Shown: in pieces, positions 43,285 to 52,208 of the stretch | Position numbering within the stretch: the stretch's first letter is position 1 | Layout: the number at the start of each line of letters is the position of its first letter | Assembly (NCBI GenBank): GCA_943368345.1 | Contig: CALRKY020000013.1 | Location: 1 to 64,000, forward strand | DNA: 64,000 nucleotides | Direction: 5' to 3' | DNA from: JADCGM01 sp943368345 | GTDB taxonomy: Bacteria > Pseudomonadota > Alphaproteobacteria > Sphingomonadales > Sphingomonadaceae | Notes under the pieces: model-generated | What the model was told of the DNA's origin: nothing | The model's database searches: none | Seen by the model: the letters and a program-made list of their open reading frames with translations, nothing else | Translations under genes and position numbers: made by a program

Positions 43285-44667
43285 TCAGCCGTCGAGCATC
43301 CGGGTCAGGCGACCGACGTCGGCGTCGAGTTCGGGGTCGGTGGCGCGGAGTTCGTCGATGCGTTTCACCGCATGCATCACCGTGGTGTGGTCCCGCCCGC
43401 CAAAGCGCCGCCCGATTTCCGGCAGGGAGCGCGGCGTCAGCCTTTTGGCGAGATACATCGCCATCTGCCGGGGCCGTGCCACATCCCGCGACCGCCGCGC
43501 CGACATCATGTCCGACAGCTTGATCGTGTAATATTCGGCCACCTTGCGCTGGATCTCGTCAATGGTGACCTTTTTCTCATGCGCCCGCAGCACATCGGTC
43601 AGGACATGGCGGGTGAAGTCCAGATCAACGGGCTTCCCGACCAGCGTCGCATAGGCCACGACCCGGTTCAGCGCGCCTTCCAGCTCCCGGACGTTGGAAG
43701 TGATGCGCCGCGCCAGAAACTCGATCACCTGCGGGTCGACGACGAGTCCTGCCTGCTGCTCGATCTTCATGTGCAGGATGTTGAGGCGCAACTCATAATC
43801 CGCAGCGTTGATGTCGGCGACCAGACCCCAGGCCAGCCGGGACAGGATGCGGTCCTGGATTCCCTCCAGCGCCTGCGGCGAGCGGTCGGCCGTGATCACC
43901 AGCCGTTTCCCAGCCCCGATGATTTCATTCATCGTGTGGAAAAATTCTTCTTGCGTCGATTCCTTGCCGGCGATGAACTGGACGTCGTCGATCATCAGCA
44001 GATCAACCGAACGCAGGCGCTGCTTGAAGCTGATCGTATCCTTGGCGCGCAGCGCAGCCAGAAACTCGACCATGAATTTTTCTGCCGATAGATAGGCGAC
44101 CTTGGCCTTGGGATTGCGGGCCCGCAGTTCATGCCCGATCGCGTGCATCAGATGGGTTTTGCCAAGGCCGGTCGCACCGTGGAGGAACAGCGGGTTGAAG
44201 CCGACCGCCCCGCCTTCGGCAACGGTTCGCGCGGCGTTATAGGCCAGCTCGTTCGACTTCCCGACGACAAAGGACTCGAAACTGTACCGACCTTCGAGCG
44301 CGACGCCGATGCAGGGCTCGACGGGTTCGGCGATGACCGCATCCAGTTCAACCGGACGCTCCCGGAAGGCGGAGCGCACAATCAGGCGAACGGCGGGAAC
44401 CCCCTGTGCGGCCCAAAGTCCCCGCAGCCGGTCGAGGAAATGGTTGCGGATCCAGTCGGCCATGAAATGCGTCGGCAAGGACAGGGTGGCCGCCCCATCC
44501 TCAACCCCGACCAGATCGATCGGCTTCAGCCACGATTCGTAGGTGCGCGCGCCATATTCGGCCCGCAGCAAACCACGAATCGCCATCCACGCGCCCGATG
44601 CATCCGTCGCAGACCCAAGGAAAAGCGATGTTGCACGCGTGTCGAGAAAGGCCGGTTGTGTTGCCAT
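43285..44667 (-). CDS. dnaA: Chromosomal replication initiator DnaA
   Basis: 460 residues from ATG 44667; a longer frame to 44940 is rejected because MATQPAFLD starts the conserved domain I. Walker A GATGLGKTHLMH, Walker B LLMIDDVQFIAGKE, and the domain IV DNA-binding signature GGRDHTTVMHAVKRI are intact. It opens the replication origin. The upstream 400 bp carry five GANTC sites. rpsT lies next upstream on the same strand, as in other sphingomonads. Confidence 0.98.
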   Translation of the reverse strand: MATQPAFLDTRATSLFLGSATDASGAWMAIRGLLRAEYGARTYESWLKPIDLVGVEDGAATLSLPTHFMADWIRNHFLDRLRGLWAAQGVPAVRLIVRSAFRERPVELDAVIAEPVEPCIGVALEGRYSFESFVVGKSNELAYNAARTVAEGGAVGFNPLFLHGATGLGKTHLMHAIGHELRARNPKAKVAYLSAEKFMVEFLAALRAKDTISFKQRLRSVDLLMIDDVQFIAGKESTQEEFFHTMNEIIGAGKRLVITADRSPQALEGIQDRILSRLAWGLVADINAADYELRLNILHMKIEQQAGLVVDPQVIEFLARRITSNVRELEGALNRVVAYATLVGKPVDLDFTRHVLTDVLRAHEKKVTIDEIQRKVAEYYTIKLSDMMSARRSRDVARPRQMAMYLAKRLTPRSLPEIGRRFGGRDHTTVMHAVKRIDELRATDPELDADVGRLTRMLDG

Positions 44668-44669
44668 GT

Positions 44670-45001
44670 GACTCTTTGGATCGCCCCTAAAAACCTGTAA
44701 AAACCTCCCCACCCTACCGGCAGGCTTGACCCGTCGGCACAGTTCCAGCGCACGATTCTGGCCCGCCCCAGGGCCGCGAATCGATGACTGAACGACATCT
44801 TGTTGGAAGAGGGGCAAAAACCCCCGCAGCACGGTGTCGGAACCAAATAGTAGCGAGCGGCGTGAAGCCCGATCAAGCGAAGGATTTTCACAAATCCGAA
44901 ATAAATCCGTTGACAGCAAGAGTCGTCGATATTCCGTCACATTAGCTGTAAAATAATGATATCAAACGATAAATTCGATGCGCCGGGCATAACCCCGATT
45001 C
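44670..45001. promoter_or_regulatory. Cluster of five GANTC (CcrM) methylation sites upstream of dnaA
   Basis: GACTC 44670-44674, GATTC 44754-44758, GAATC 44778-44782, GAGTC 44920-44924, GATTC 44997-45001. About one is expected by chance in 330 bp of this composition. In Caulobacter the dnaA promoter is CcrM-methylation-sensitive, so the same control is plausible here. Confidence 0.45.
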
Positions 45002-45021
45002 GTTCGCATCGATTTGAATAT

Positions 45022-45056
45022 GACAAGGGCGGCGCCCCTTGTCGGAACGCCGCCCT
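45022..45056 (-). terminator. Overlapping hairpins after rpsT
   Basis: Stem one: GACAAGGG (45022-45029) with CCCTTGTC (45036-45043). Stem two: AGGGCGGCG (45026-45034) with CGCCGCCCT (45048-45056). They share bases and cannot form together. They lie 24 bases past the rpsT stop. No clear T-run, so termination strength is uncertain. Confidence 0.5.
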
Positions 45057-45079
45057 GAAAATCAGCCCGCTTCTAGGAC

Positions 45080-45343
45080 TTAGGCGAGAGCTTTGACCCG
45101 CTTGGTCAGCCGCGAAATTTTACGGGACGCAGTGTTCTTGGCGACGACGCCCTTGGAGACGCCGCGCATCAATTCCGGCTGTGCCGCCTTCAGCGCCGCT
45201 TCGGCTGCATCCTTGCCGCCGGCATCAAGCGCCGACTCGACCTTCTTCAGGAAGGTCCGGATACGGCTGACGCGCGCCGTGTTGATATCGGCGCGGCGAT
45301 CGTTGCGGCGGATGCGCTTGCGCGCCTGAGGCGTATTGGCCAT
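45080..45343 (-). CDS. rpsT: 30S ribosomal protein S20
   Basis: 87 residues, strongly basic: MANTPQARKRIRRNDRRADI, FLKKVESALDAGGKDAAEAA, ending KNTASRKISRLTKRVKALA. This is the standard S20 pattern and length. It binds 16S rRNA in the small subunit. Its position just upstream of dnaA on the same strand is a conserved arrangement. Confidence 0.97.
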   Translation of the reverse strand: MANTPQARKRIRRNDRRADINTARVSRIRTFLKKVESALDAGGKDAAEAALKAAQPELMRGVSKGVVAKNTASRKISRLTKRVKALA

Positions 45344-45459
45344 CGAAAACCCTTATGTGCTGGTCGACTTCGTCAGGCCCATGGCCGGACGCGGCAGGAG
45401 ACAGCCCCTGCCGGGAAGGCGCGCTCTCTATGGCAAAGCAGCGACTCGGTCAACCTTGG

Positions 45460-46239
45460 TCAGCGGTGGGTGAAGACCGCAGGTCGCTTTTCGACAAAAG
45501 CCGCCATGCCTTCCGCTTGATCAGCGGTGCCAAACAGGCCGTGAAACAGCCGCCGTTCAAAGCGAACGCCTTCGGACAGCGTCGATTCGAAGGCACGGTT
45601 GACCGCCTCTTTCGCAGCCATGACCGACAGGAGGCCGTAGCCTGCCATCATCTCGGCGGCGGCCACAGCCTCCGGCAGCAATTGGTCTGCGGGATAGATG
45701 CGCGCCACCAGTCCGGCCCGGAGCGCCTCTTCCGCGCCCATCATCCGCCCGGTGAGAATCAGGTCCATCGCAAGCGCCTTGCCGACGGCCCGCGCCAGGC
45801 GCTGCGTCCCGCCCGACCCCGGGATCACCCCAAGCTTGATTTCGGGCTGGCCGAATTTTGCCGAATCGGCGGCAAAGACGATGTCGCACATCATCGCCAC
45901 CTCGCAGCCGCCGCCAAGCGCAAAGCCGTTGACCGCCGCGATGACTGGTTTGCGGGTCCGGGTCAGTTCCTCCCAGGTCGCGGTGATGAAGTCCTCCGCA
46001 TAGACATCGGCGAAGCTTTTGGGGGCCATTTCCTTGATGTCGGCCCCGGCGGCGAAGGCTTTGCCGTGGCCGGTCAGGACGATGGCACCGATGGCATCGT
46101 CCGAATCGGCAGCTCTAAGGGCAAGCGTCAACTCGCTGGTCAAACGGTGATTGAGGGCGTTGAGCGCCTCCGGTCGGTGCAGCGTGATGATCCGCACCCG
46201 GCCGGTTGTTTCGATCAACAGCGTTTCAAAGTCGGCCAT
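45460..46239 (-). CDS. Enoyl-CoA hydratase/isomerase family protein
   Basis: 259 residues from ATG 46239. The crotonase fold shows the oxyanion segments AFAAGADIKEM and NGFALGGGCEVAMMCDIVFA. The two catalytic glutamates are in FGQPEIKLGVIPGSGGTQRLARAVG. It hydrates 2-enoyl-CoA in beta-oxidation. The start lies 14 bases inside the end of mutM, so the two are co-transcribed. Confidence 0.95.
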   Translation of the reverse strand: MADFETLLIETTGRVRIITLHRPEALNALNHRLTSELTLALRAADSDDAIGAIVLTGHGKAFAAGADIKEMAPKSFADVYAEDFITATWEELTRTRKPVIAAVNGFALGGGCEVAMMCDIVFAADSAKFGQPEIKLGVIPGSGGTQRLARAVGKALAMDLILTGRMMGAEEALRAGLVARIYPADQLLPEAVAAAEMMAGYGLLSVMAAKEAVNRAFESTLSEGVRFERRLFHGLFGTADQAEGMAAFVEKRPAVFTHR

Positions 46240-47065
46240 CCAAATTCTCCTGGGGCTGGCAAGTGGGGCAATAGAAACTGGATCGGCCTGATTGGACAAT
46301 CCGGGCAACCGACGTGGCGCAGACCGGGCACGGCGCCGCCTCCCGGCCATAGACCCGCCAATCCTTCTGAAAATAGCCGAGTTCGCCGTCAATCTGGGCA
46401 TGGTCGCGCAAGGTTGACCCGCCGGCCGCGATAGCCGCCTCCAGCACCTCCCGAATCGCCGGGATCAACCGGGCCATTTCGCCAGAGGTTACATCGCCAC
46501 CCGGGCGGGTGGGATGAACACCCGCCATGTGCAGCGCCTCGCAGACATAGATATTGCCGAGCCCGGCGATCACCCGCTGGTCGAGCAGCAGGGCCTTGGC
46601 AGGCGCAGCCCGCCCGACGAACTGGCTGGTCAAATAGGCGGTGGTCAGGTCCGGTCCGAGCGGTTCCGGGCCAAGATTGACGAAATGCGGGTGCGCCCCA
46701 AGCCCAGCCGATTCGGCAAAATCAAGTGACCCGAAGCGCCGCGCATCATTGAAGGCGACGACATGGCCATTGTCGGTGGTGAAAATCACATGGTCATGTT
46801 TTTCAATCTCGGTCGGATCAAGCCGCATCCGGCCCGACATCCCGAGATGGAAGATCATCGTATCGCCCCGGTCGGTATCGACCAGCCCGTATTTCGCGCG
46901 GCGGTGGACCCGCTCGACCCGCGCACCGACAAGGCGCTGGCCGAGGTCCTGGGGCAGCGGCCAGCGCAGATTCGGTCGCCGCGCTTCCGCCGCAACAAAG
47001 CGCTGCCCAACCCAGATTTGGGCCAGACCCCGGGCAACGGTTTCGACTTCGGGAAGCTCAGGCAT
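46226..47065 (-). CDS. mutM: Formamidopyrimidine-DNA glycosylase
   Basis: 279 residues from ATG 47065, so the catalytic Pro2-Glu3 are in place (MPELPEVETVARGL). DNA-binding helix-two-turn-helix region and the zinc finger CPVCATSVARIV..FYCPTC are present. After the finger there is a short extra tail (QPQENLDGRL), where most family members end at CQ. It removes 8-oxoguanine and formamidopyrimidines. Divergent from ubiE with 60 bp between starts. Confidence 0.97.
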   Translation of the reverse strand: MPELPEVETVARGLAQIWVGQRFVAAEARRPNLRWPLPQDLGQRLVGARVERVHRRAKYGLVDTDRGDTMIFHLGMSGRMRLDPTEIEKHDHVIFTTDNGHVVAFNDARRFGSLDFAESAGLGAHPHFVNLGPEPLGPDLTTAYLTSQFVGRAAPAKALLLDQRVIAGLGNIYVCEALHMAGVHPTRPGGDVTSGEMARLIPAIREVLEAAIAAGGSTLRDHAQIDGELGYFQKDWRVYGREAAPCPVCATSVARIVQSGRSSFYCPTCQPQENLDGRL

Positions 47066-47125
47066 TTCAAAAAGCGGCATATGGGCGGTTTGCGGGTCCG
47101 GCAAGGCTCCGTTAGAGGGCTTGCG

Positions 47126-47854
47126 ATGGAACAGGTCTCCTACGGCTATCAGGATGTCGCACCCGACGAGAAGACGCGGCGCGTCCGGTCAGTGTTTGAA
47201 CGGGTGGCGGCGCGCTATGACCTGATGAACGACATGATGTCAGGCGGCATGCACCGGCTGTGGAAAGACAGTTTCGTCAGCCGCCTGAAACCGCGCACCG
47301 GTGAGCATATCCTCGATATGGCCGGCGGCACCGGTGATATTGCCTTCCGGATGGCCGCCAAGGGCGCGCAGGTAACGGTGGCCGACATCAACCCGGAAAT
47401 GCTGAAGGTTGGCATGGCAAGGGCCGAGGCACGCCGGATTGACGGGCTGACCTGGGCTGAGGAAAATGCCGAGACCCTGAGCTTTCCGTCGGCACAGTTT
47501 GACGCCTACACCATCGCCTTTGGCATCCGGAACGTCACCGATATCCCAGCTGCGCTGCGCGAAGCCCACCGCGTGCTGAAATTTGGTGGCCGGTTTTTCT
47601 GCCTTGAATTCTCCACCACCACCTGGCCGGGATTTGGGGCGGTTTATGACGCCTATTCGCACAAAATTGTGCCAAAGATCGGTGGCGTCGTGGCGGGGGA
47701 CGAGGAAGCCTACCGCTACCTTATCGAAAGCATCCGCCGCTTTCCCGACATGCCGACATTCCGGACCATGATCAGCGCCGCCGGCTTCTCGCGGGTGTCG
47801 GTCGAGCCGATTCTGGGCGGGCTGGTTGCCATTCATTCTGGTTGGAAGACTTGA
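47126..47854 (+). CDS. ubiE: Ubiquinone/menaquinone methyltransferase
   Basis: 242 residues. SAM-binding motif ILDMAGGTGDIAFRMA, family signatures YDLMNDMMSGGMHRLWKD and FGIRNVTDIPAALREAHRVL, then FCLEFST. It C-methylates the ubiquinone ring precursor. ubiB begins 10 bases before its stop. First gene of a plus-strand run that extends through dut and the MoeB-like gene. Confidence 0.97.
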   Translation: MEQVSYGYQDVAPDEKTRRVRSVFERVAARYDLMNDMMSGGMHRLWKDSFVSRLKPRTGEHILDMAGGTGDIAFRMAAKGAQVTVADINPEMLKVGMARAEARRIDGLTWAEENAETLSFPSAQFDAYTIAFGIRNVTDIPAALREAHRVLKFGGRFFCLEFSTTTWPGFGAVYDAYSHKIVPKIGGVVAGDEEAYRYLIESIRRFPDMPTFRTMISAAGFSRVSVEPILGGLVAIHSGWKT

Positions 47855-49383
47855 CCCTCGCTGTTGTCCATGTCTGGCGGCTGGCGCGCTGGGGGCGAAC
47901 CCTCGGGCGGCACGGGGCGCTGCGCGGGATTGAGCGGGACCGTAACGCGCCGCCTGCCGTCCGGCGGTTGGCGCGGCTGGCGCGGTTCGGGGTCCGGACG
48001 CCCGACGTCCCGGCCTATGCCGCCGCCTTTGAATCGATGGGACCTGCAGCGATCAAGCTCGGGCAGGCAATGGCGACCCGGCCCGACCTGATCGGTGAGG
48101 CCGCTGCGCAGGATCTGATGCGCTTGCAGGATCAACTACCAGCGGTGCCCTTCGCCGCCATCGAAGCCAGCCTTCGCGAAGCGTTTGACAAACCCGTCGA
48201 GCAATTATTTGCCAGCATTGATCCGGTCGCTGTTGGGGCGGCGTCGATTGCCCAGGTCCACCGGGCGGTGACCAGCGATGGCCGGGATGTGGCGATCAAG
48301 GTGTTGCGCCCTGATATAGAGGCGACCTTTGCGTCGGCGCTCGAAACCTATGACTGGGCCGCTGTCCGGGTCGAACAGCTGGGCGGGGAGGCAGCCCGCC
48401 TGCGCCCACGTGCAATCCTCGCCAATTTCCGGCGCTGGAGCGAGGCGGAGCTGAACCTCAGGTTGGAGGCGGGGGCGGCGAGTGAATTGGCCGAAGCAAT
48501 GGCCACCCAAAGCGGCTTCGTCGTGCCTGCCATCGATTGGGACCGGACCACCCGGCGCGCGATGACGCTGGAATGGATCGACGGGGTTCGGTTGACCGAT
48601 GCCGCCGGGCTGGCAGCGATTGGTGCCGACCGCAAGAAGCTGGCGGCGACCCTGGTCAGTGCGTTCCTGCAACAGGCAATCGGCGACGGATTTTTCCACG
48701 CCGACCTGCATCAGGGCAATTTGTTCGCCTGTGCCGATGGCCGGATTGCGGTGATTGATTTCGGCATCATGGGCCGCCTTGACCGCCGGTCCCGCGTCTA
48801 TCTGGCGGAAATCATCCACGGCCTGCTGACCGGTAATTACAAGCGGGTTGCCGAAATCCACTTCGAGGCAGGCTATGTCCCGCCACACCATAATGTCGGG
48901 GAATTTGCCACCGCACTCCGGGCAGTCGGAGAGCCAATTCGGGGCGTCCCGGTCAAGGATATTTCCATCGGCAATATGCTCGACGGACTGTTTGCGATCA
49001 CCCGGACGTTTGACATGGCGACGCAGCCGCATTTGCTGTTGCTGCAAAAAACCATGGTGATGGTCGAAGGGGTGGCCGCCGCGCTCGATCCCGACGTCAA
49101 TATGTGGGAAATCGCGACGCCGTTCGTCGAAAACTGGATGCTGTCGGAAATGGGACCAGAAGCGCGGGTGGCGGACTCGCTGATCCGGAGCGCCCGGATG
49201 ATAAGTGACCTGCCGGACTTCATCCGCCGGGTGATGTCGCTGGTGCCGCTGGAAGGGGCAGCGCCGCCGCAGGCCCCGCTGCCAGACTTGCCAGTCCGCG
49301 CTGCGCGTCCTTGGGGGGTGGTGCTGGTGGCCCTGGCCATCGGCCTCGCCCTTGGACTCAGCCTCGCTGCCGTCCTACAGTGA
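47842..49383 (+). CDS. ubiB: Ubiquinone biosynthesis kinase-like protein UbiB
   Basis: 513 residues. Atypical kinase fold with the KxGQ motif in GPAAIKLGQAMATRPD, AASIAQVHRA with the A-rich loop, the invariant lysine in VAIKVLRPD, and FFHADLHQGNLF plus VIDFGIMGRL. Two C-terminal hydrophobic segments anchor it in the membrane. It supports ubiquinone synthesis. The start is TTG at 47842, or TTG 47851, both overlapping the ubiE end. Confidence 0.95.
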   Translation: MEDLTLAVVHVWRLARWGRTLGRHGALRGIERDRNAPPAVRRLARLARFGVRTPDVPAYAAAFESMGPAAIKLGQAMATRPDLIGEAAAQDLMRLQDQLPAVPFAAIEASLREAFDKPVEQLFASIDPVAVGAASIAQVHRAVTSDGRDVAIKVLRPDIEATFASALETYDWAAVRVEQLGGEAARLRPRAILANFRRWSEAELNLRLEAGAASELAEAMATQSGFVVPAIDWDRTTRRAMTLEWIDGVRLTDAAGLAAIGADRKKLAATLVSAFLQQAIGDGFFHADLHQGNLFACADGRIAVIDFGIMGRLDRRSRVYLAEIIHGLLTGNYKRVAEIHFEAGYVPPHHNVGEFATALRAVGEPIRGVPVKDISIGNMLDGLFAITRTFDMATQPHLLLLQKTMVMVEGVAAALDPDVNMWEIATPFVENWMLSEMGPEARVADSLIRSARMISDLPDFIRRVMSLVPLEGAAPPQAPLPDLPVRAARPWGVVLVALAIGLALGLSLAAVLQ

Positions 49384-49390
49384 TCGCATC

Positions 49391-50575
49391 ATGCTCGGCG
49401 GCAAATCCATCCTGCTAGTGGTTGGCGGCGGCATCGCTGCCTATAAATCGCTGGAACTGGTGCGGGAGCTCCGCCGCGCCGGTGCCAGCGTCCGCTGCGT
49501 CCTGACCGAGGGTGGGGCCAAGTTTGTGACGCCGCTCAGCCTGGCGGCCCTCACCGAATCGCCGGTGTACGAGGATCTGTTCAGCCTGAAGGACGAGGCA
49601 GAGATGGGCCATATCCAGCTGTCGCGGCAGGCCGATCTGGTGGTTGTCTGCCCCGCCACCGCTAACCTGCTGTCCCGCATGGCGACCGGTGCGGCATCGG
49701 ACCTCGCCTCCACTGTGCTGCTCGCTACCGACAAGCCGGTGCTGGCGGTACCCGCAATGAACGTCCGCATGTGGCTCCACCCTGCCACCCGCCGCAATGT
49801 CGCCCAGCTCCGCGCCGACGGGGTGGCGGTGCTGGACCCGGACGAGGGTGAAATGGCCTGCGGAGAATTTGGCCCGGGCCGTTTGCCGGAGTCAGCGCGG
49901 ATTGTCGCGGCCATCACCGACCTGCTCGGCCCGGTCGACAAACCGCTGGTAGGCAAGCGAGCGCTGGTGACCGCAGGGCCGACCCACGAGCCAATTGACC
50001 CGGTCCGCTATCTCGCCAATCGGTCGTCCGGAAAGCAGGGCTTTGCGATTGCGGATGCGTTGGCAAAGCTGGGGGCCGATGTGACCCTGATTGCCGGGCC
50101 GGTCATGCTTCCAACCCCGCTACGCGTTCACCGGGTTGATGTCGAAACCGGTCGAGACATGGCAGCCGCCGTTGAGGCCGCGCTGCCTGCTGACATCGCC
50201 GTCATGGTCGCGGCTGTCGCAGATTGGCGGGCCGAGACGGCAGCAGAGAAGATCAAGAAGACCGGAGCGGTCCCGACCCTCGCCCTGACCGAAAACCCTG
50301 ACATTCTCGCCGGACTATGTGCCAACGCGGAGCGCCCCCGGCTGGTTGTCGGCTTTGCCGCCGAGACCGAACATCTTCTTGCCAACGCCGCCCGCAAGCG
50401 CACCCGCAAAAAAGCCGACTGGATCGTCGCCAATGACGTGTCTGGGGATGTGATGGGCGGGCGGGATAACCACGTCCACCTCGTCACCGCCGACGGCATA
50501 GAGGATTGGGACGTCATGCCAAAGGACCAGGTCGCCATGAAGCTCGCCCGCCGGATCGCCGATGCCCTTGCCTGA
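49391..50575 (+). CDS. coaBC: Bifunctional phosphopantothenoylcysteine decarboxylase/synthetase
   Basis: 394 residues from ATG 49391, 7 bases after ubiB. The N-terminal flavin decarboxylase domain (CoaC) has GGGIAAYKSLELVREL, PATANLLSRMATG and PAMNVRMW. The C-terminal synthetase (CoaB) has VTAGPTHEPIDPVRYLANRSSGKQG. It makes 4'-phosphopantetheine for coenzyme A. Confidence 0.96.
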   Translation: MLGGKSILLVVGGGIAAYKSLELVRELRRAGASVRCVLTEGGAKFVTPLSLAALTESPVYEDLFSLKDEAEMGHIQLSRQADLVVVCPATANLLSRMATGAASDLASTVLLATDKPVLAVPAMNVRMWLHPATRRNVAQLRADGVAVLDPDEGEMACGEFGPGRLPESARIVAAITDLLGPVDKPLVGKRALVTAGPTHEPIDPVRYLANRSSGKQGFAIADALAKLGADVTLIAGPVMLPTPLRVHRVDVETGRDMAAAVEAALPADIAVMVAAVADWRAETAAEKIKKTGAVPTLALTENPDILAGLCANAERPRLVVGFAAETEHLLANAARKRTRKKADWIVANDVSGDVMGGRDNHVHLVTADGIEDWDVMPKDQVAMKLARRIADALA

Positions 50576-51011
50576 CATCACCATCCGCATCCGCCGCCTG
50601 TCCAATGGCACCGATCTGCCGCTGCCGGCCTATGCCAGTGACGGGGCGGCCGGGATGGATATTGTGTCGGCGGAAAGTCTGACCATTGCACCGGGTGAGC
50701 GGCATGCGGTTGCCACCGGCTTTGCGGTGGCCATCCCGGCGGGGTTCGAGATCCAGGTCCGTCCCCGGTCGGGCCTCGCGCTGAAACACGGGGTCACCTG
50801 CCTCAATACCCCGGGCACCATCGATTCCGATTATCGCGGCGAAGTAAAGGTCATCCTCGCCAATCTTGGGACGGAGCCGTTCGTGATCTGGCGCGGTGAC
50901 CGCATTGCTCAGCTTGTTCCCGCCGAAGTCCAGCGCGCGGGGTTCCAGGAGGTCGCCGATCTGGACGAAACCGCGCGCGGCAGTGGCGGGTTCGGCTCGA
51001 CGGGTCGGTGA
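50562..51011 (+). CDS. dut: Deoxyuridine 5'-triphosphate nucleotidohydrolase
   Basis: 149 residues with the five trimeric dUTPase motifs: DGAAGMDI, PRSGLALKHG, GTIDSDYRGEVKVILAN, GDRIAQLV and the flexible C-terminal GSGGFGSTGR. It hydrolyses dUTP to keep uracil out of DNA. Overlaps coaBC by 14 bases. Confidence 0.96.
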   Translation: MPLPDITIRIRRLSNGTDLPLPAYASDGAAGMDIVSAESLTIAPGERHAVATGFAVAIPAGFEIQVRPRSGLALKHGVTCLNTPGTIDSDYRGEVKVILANLGTEPFVIWRGDRIAQLVPAEVQRAGFQEVADLDETARGSGGFGSTGR

Positions 51012-51763
51012 CCCTGTCCGACACCCAACTGGACCGCTATGCCCGGCATATCATCCTGAAGGAGATTGGCGGGGCGGGGCAGCGGCAATTGCTGGCGGCA
51101 AAGGTCGCGGTAATCGGCGCGGGCGGCCTTGGCAGTCCGTGCATATTGTATCTCGCAGCGGCGGGGGTCGGGACGATCACGGTCATCGATGACGACCAGG
51201 TTTCGCTGTCCAATCTCCAGCGGCAGGTCCTCCACGGAATCGCCGATATCGGGCGGCCCAAAGTCCAGTCCGCTGCGGAAGCTGTGACGCGACTCACCCC
51301 CGATGTAGCAATCGCTGGGGTGACCGAGCGGTTGCGCCCGGACAATGCAACGGCTTTGCTGACGGGGCATGACGTGATCGCGGATGGGTCGGACAGTTTT
51401 TACACCCGGCTAGCGGTGGCCGACGCCGCGCTCGCCCTGCACATTCCATTGGTCACAGCCGCAGTCGGACCGTTCGAGGGGCAGATCTCCGTGCACCGTG
51501 GCTGGGAGCCGGGTAAACCCTGCTATCGCTGCCTTGTCGGGATGCCCGCTGACCGCGACGGCGAAACCTGCGCTGATCAGGGTGTGCTGGGCGCGCTCAC
51601 CGGCGTCATGGGGGCGTTGCAGGCGATTGAGGTCATCCGCAGCATCGTGCCATTTGGGGAGGGGCTGGACGGACGCCTGCTGCTGTTCGACGCGCTGTCG
51701 ATGCGAATGCGCACGATTGCGCTGCCAAAGGACCCGGCATGTCCGGCCTGCCGCGCGGCCTAG
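51008..51763 (+). CDS. MoeB/ThiF-family ubiquitin-like-protein activating enzyme
   Basis: 251 residues, GTG start overlapping the dut stop. ATP loop VAVIGAGGLGSPCILYLAAA, DDDQVSLSNLQRQ, DGSDSFYTR, and two zinc CxxC pairs (CYRC, CPAC). This enzyme adenylates the C-terminal glycine of a sulfur carrier such as MoaD or ThiS. No carrier gene is adjacent, so MoeB versus ThiF cannot be decided. It overlaps the DsrE-like gene by 25 bases. Confidence 0.9.
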   Translation: MTLSDTQLDRYARHIILKEIGGAGQRQLLAAKVAVIGAGGLGSPCILYLAAAGVGTITVIDDDQVSLSNLQRQVLHGIADIGRPKVQSAAEAVTRLTPDVAIAGVTERLRPDNATALLTGHDVIADGSDSFYTRLAVADAALALHIPLVTAAVGPFEGQISVHRGWEPGKPCYRCLVGMPADRDGETCADQGVLGALTGVMGALQAIEVIRSIVPFGEGLDGRLLLFDALSMRMRTIALPKDPACPACRAA

Positions 51764-52113
51764 CCATCATCTTCGCGGCGGCGGACCATGCTCGTCTGCA
51801 CGCCGGGCTGACGCTCGCCTGTTCGGCCGCCGCGCTGGACCGGCCGGTGGCGCTGTTCTTTCACGGTGAGAGCGTCGCGGCATTGGCACCGGGTTGGCAT
51901 TGGCAGGGCGATGTTCCGCTGGCGGCGGCGGGTATCCCACCCATCGCCACGCTGTTGACCAGCGCCAATGACCTGGGCGTAGCCTTCATGGCCTGCCAAT
52001 CGGGGCTGCACCTGTGCGGGCTGTCGGCGGCGGCCCTCGCTGACGGGATCGAAACCGGCGGGATGATTGCGTTCCTTGCCGCGGTGCAGGACGCGGACAT
52101 CGTCCTTGCCTGA
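51739..52113 (+). CDS. DsrE/DsrF-like small protein
   Basis: 124 residues. It begins GLAIIFAAADHARLHAGLTL, followed by AALDRPVALFFHGESVAAL and a C-terminal helix region, matching the DsrE/F fold of sulfur-relay and related proteins. One or two cysteines are present near FMACQSGLHLCG, a position compatible with sulfur handling. Overlap with the MoeB/ThiF gene suggests a shared sulfur-transfer pathway; that is inference. Confidence 0.75.
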   Translation: MSGLPRGLAIIFAAADHARLHAGLTLACSAAALDRPVALFFHGESVAALAPGWHWQGDVPLAAAGIPPIATLLTSANDLGVAFMACQSGLHLCGLSAAALADGIETGGMIAFLAAVQDADIVLA

Positions 52114-52208
52114 CAGGTCACGCAAGCCAAACTAACCGGCGTCCAAGAATTCGTTGTTTGGCCTTGCCGCGCTGTAGGCCCACATCCGACACCTCGAAAG
52201 GTGTTTCT

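Larger units (their letters stand above)
44668..45079. other. Long intergenic region between dnaA and rpsT
   Basis: 412 bases without a gene. It contains five GANTC sites, a short palindrome GGATTT-TCAC-AAATCC (44882-44897), an AT-rich tract at 44941-44975 and, nearest rpsT, two overlapping hairpins (45022-45056). I looked for TTATNCACA-type DnaA boxes and found none, so I do not call it oriC. It probably holds the dnaA promoter and the rpsT terminator. Confidence 0.7.

Noticed and set aside
44668..45079. Replication origin next to dnaA
   Set aside because: No TTATNCACA-like DnaA boxes were found by reading both strands; sphingomonad origins are generally not at dnaA.
52114..52208. LysR-type operator upstream of cobA (CCAAGAATTCGTTGTTTGG)
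   Set aside because: Only an imperfect inverted repeat; too common in an AT-containing promoter region to call a binding site.
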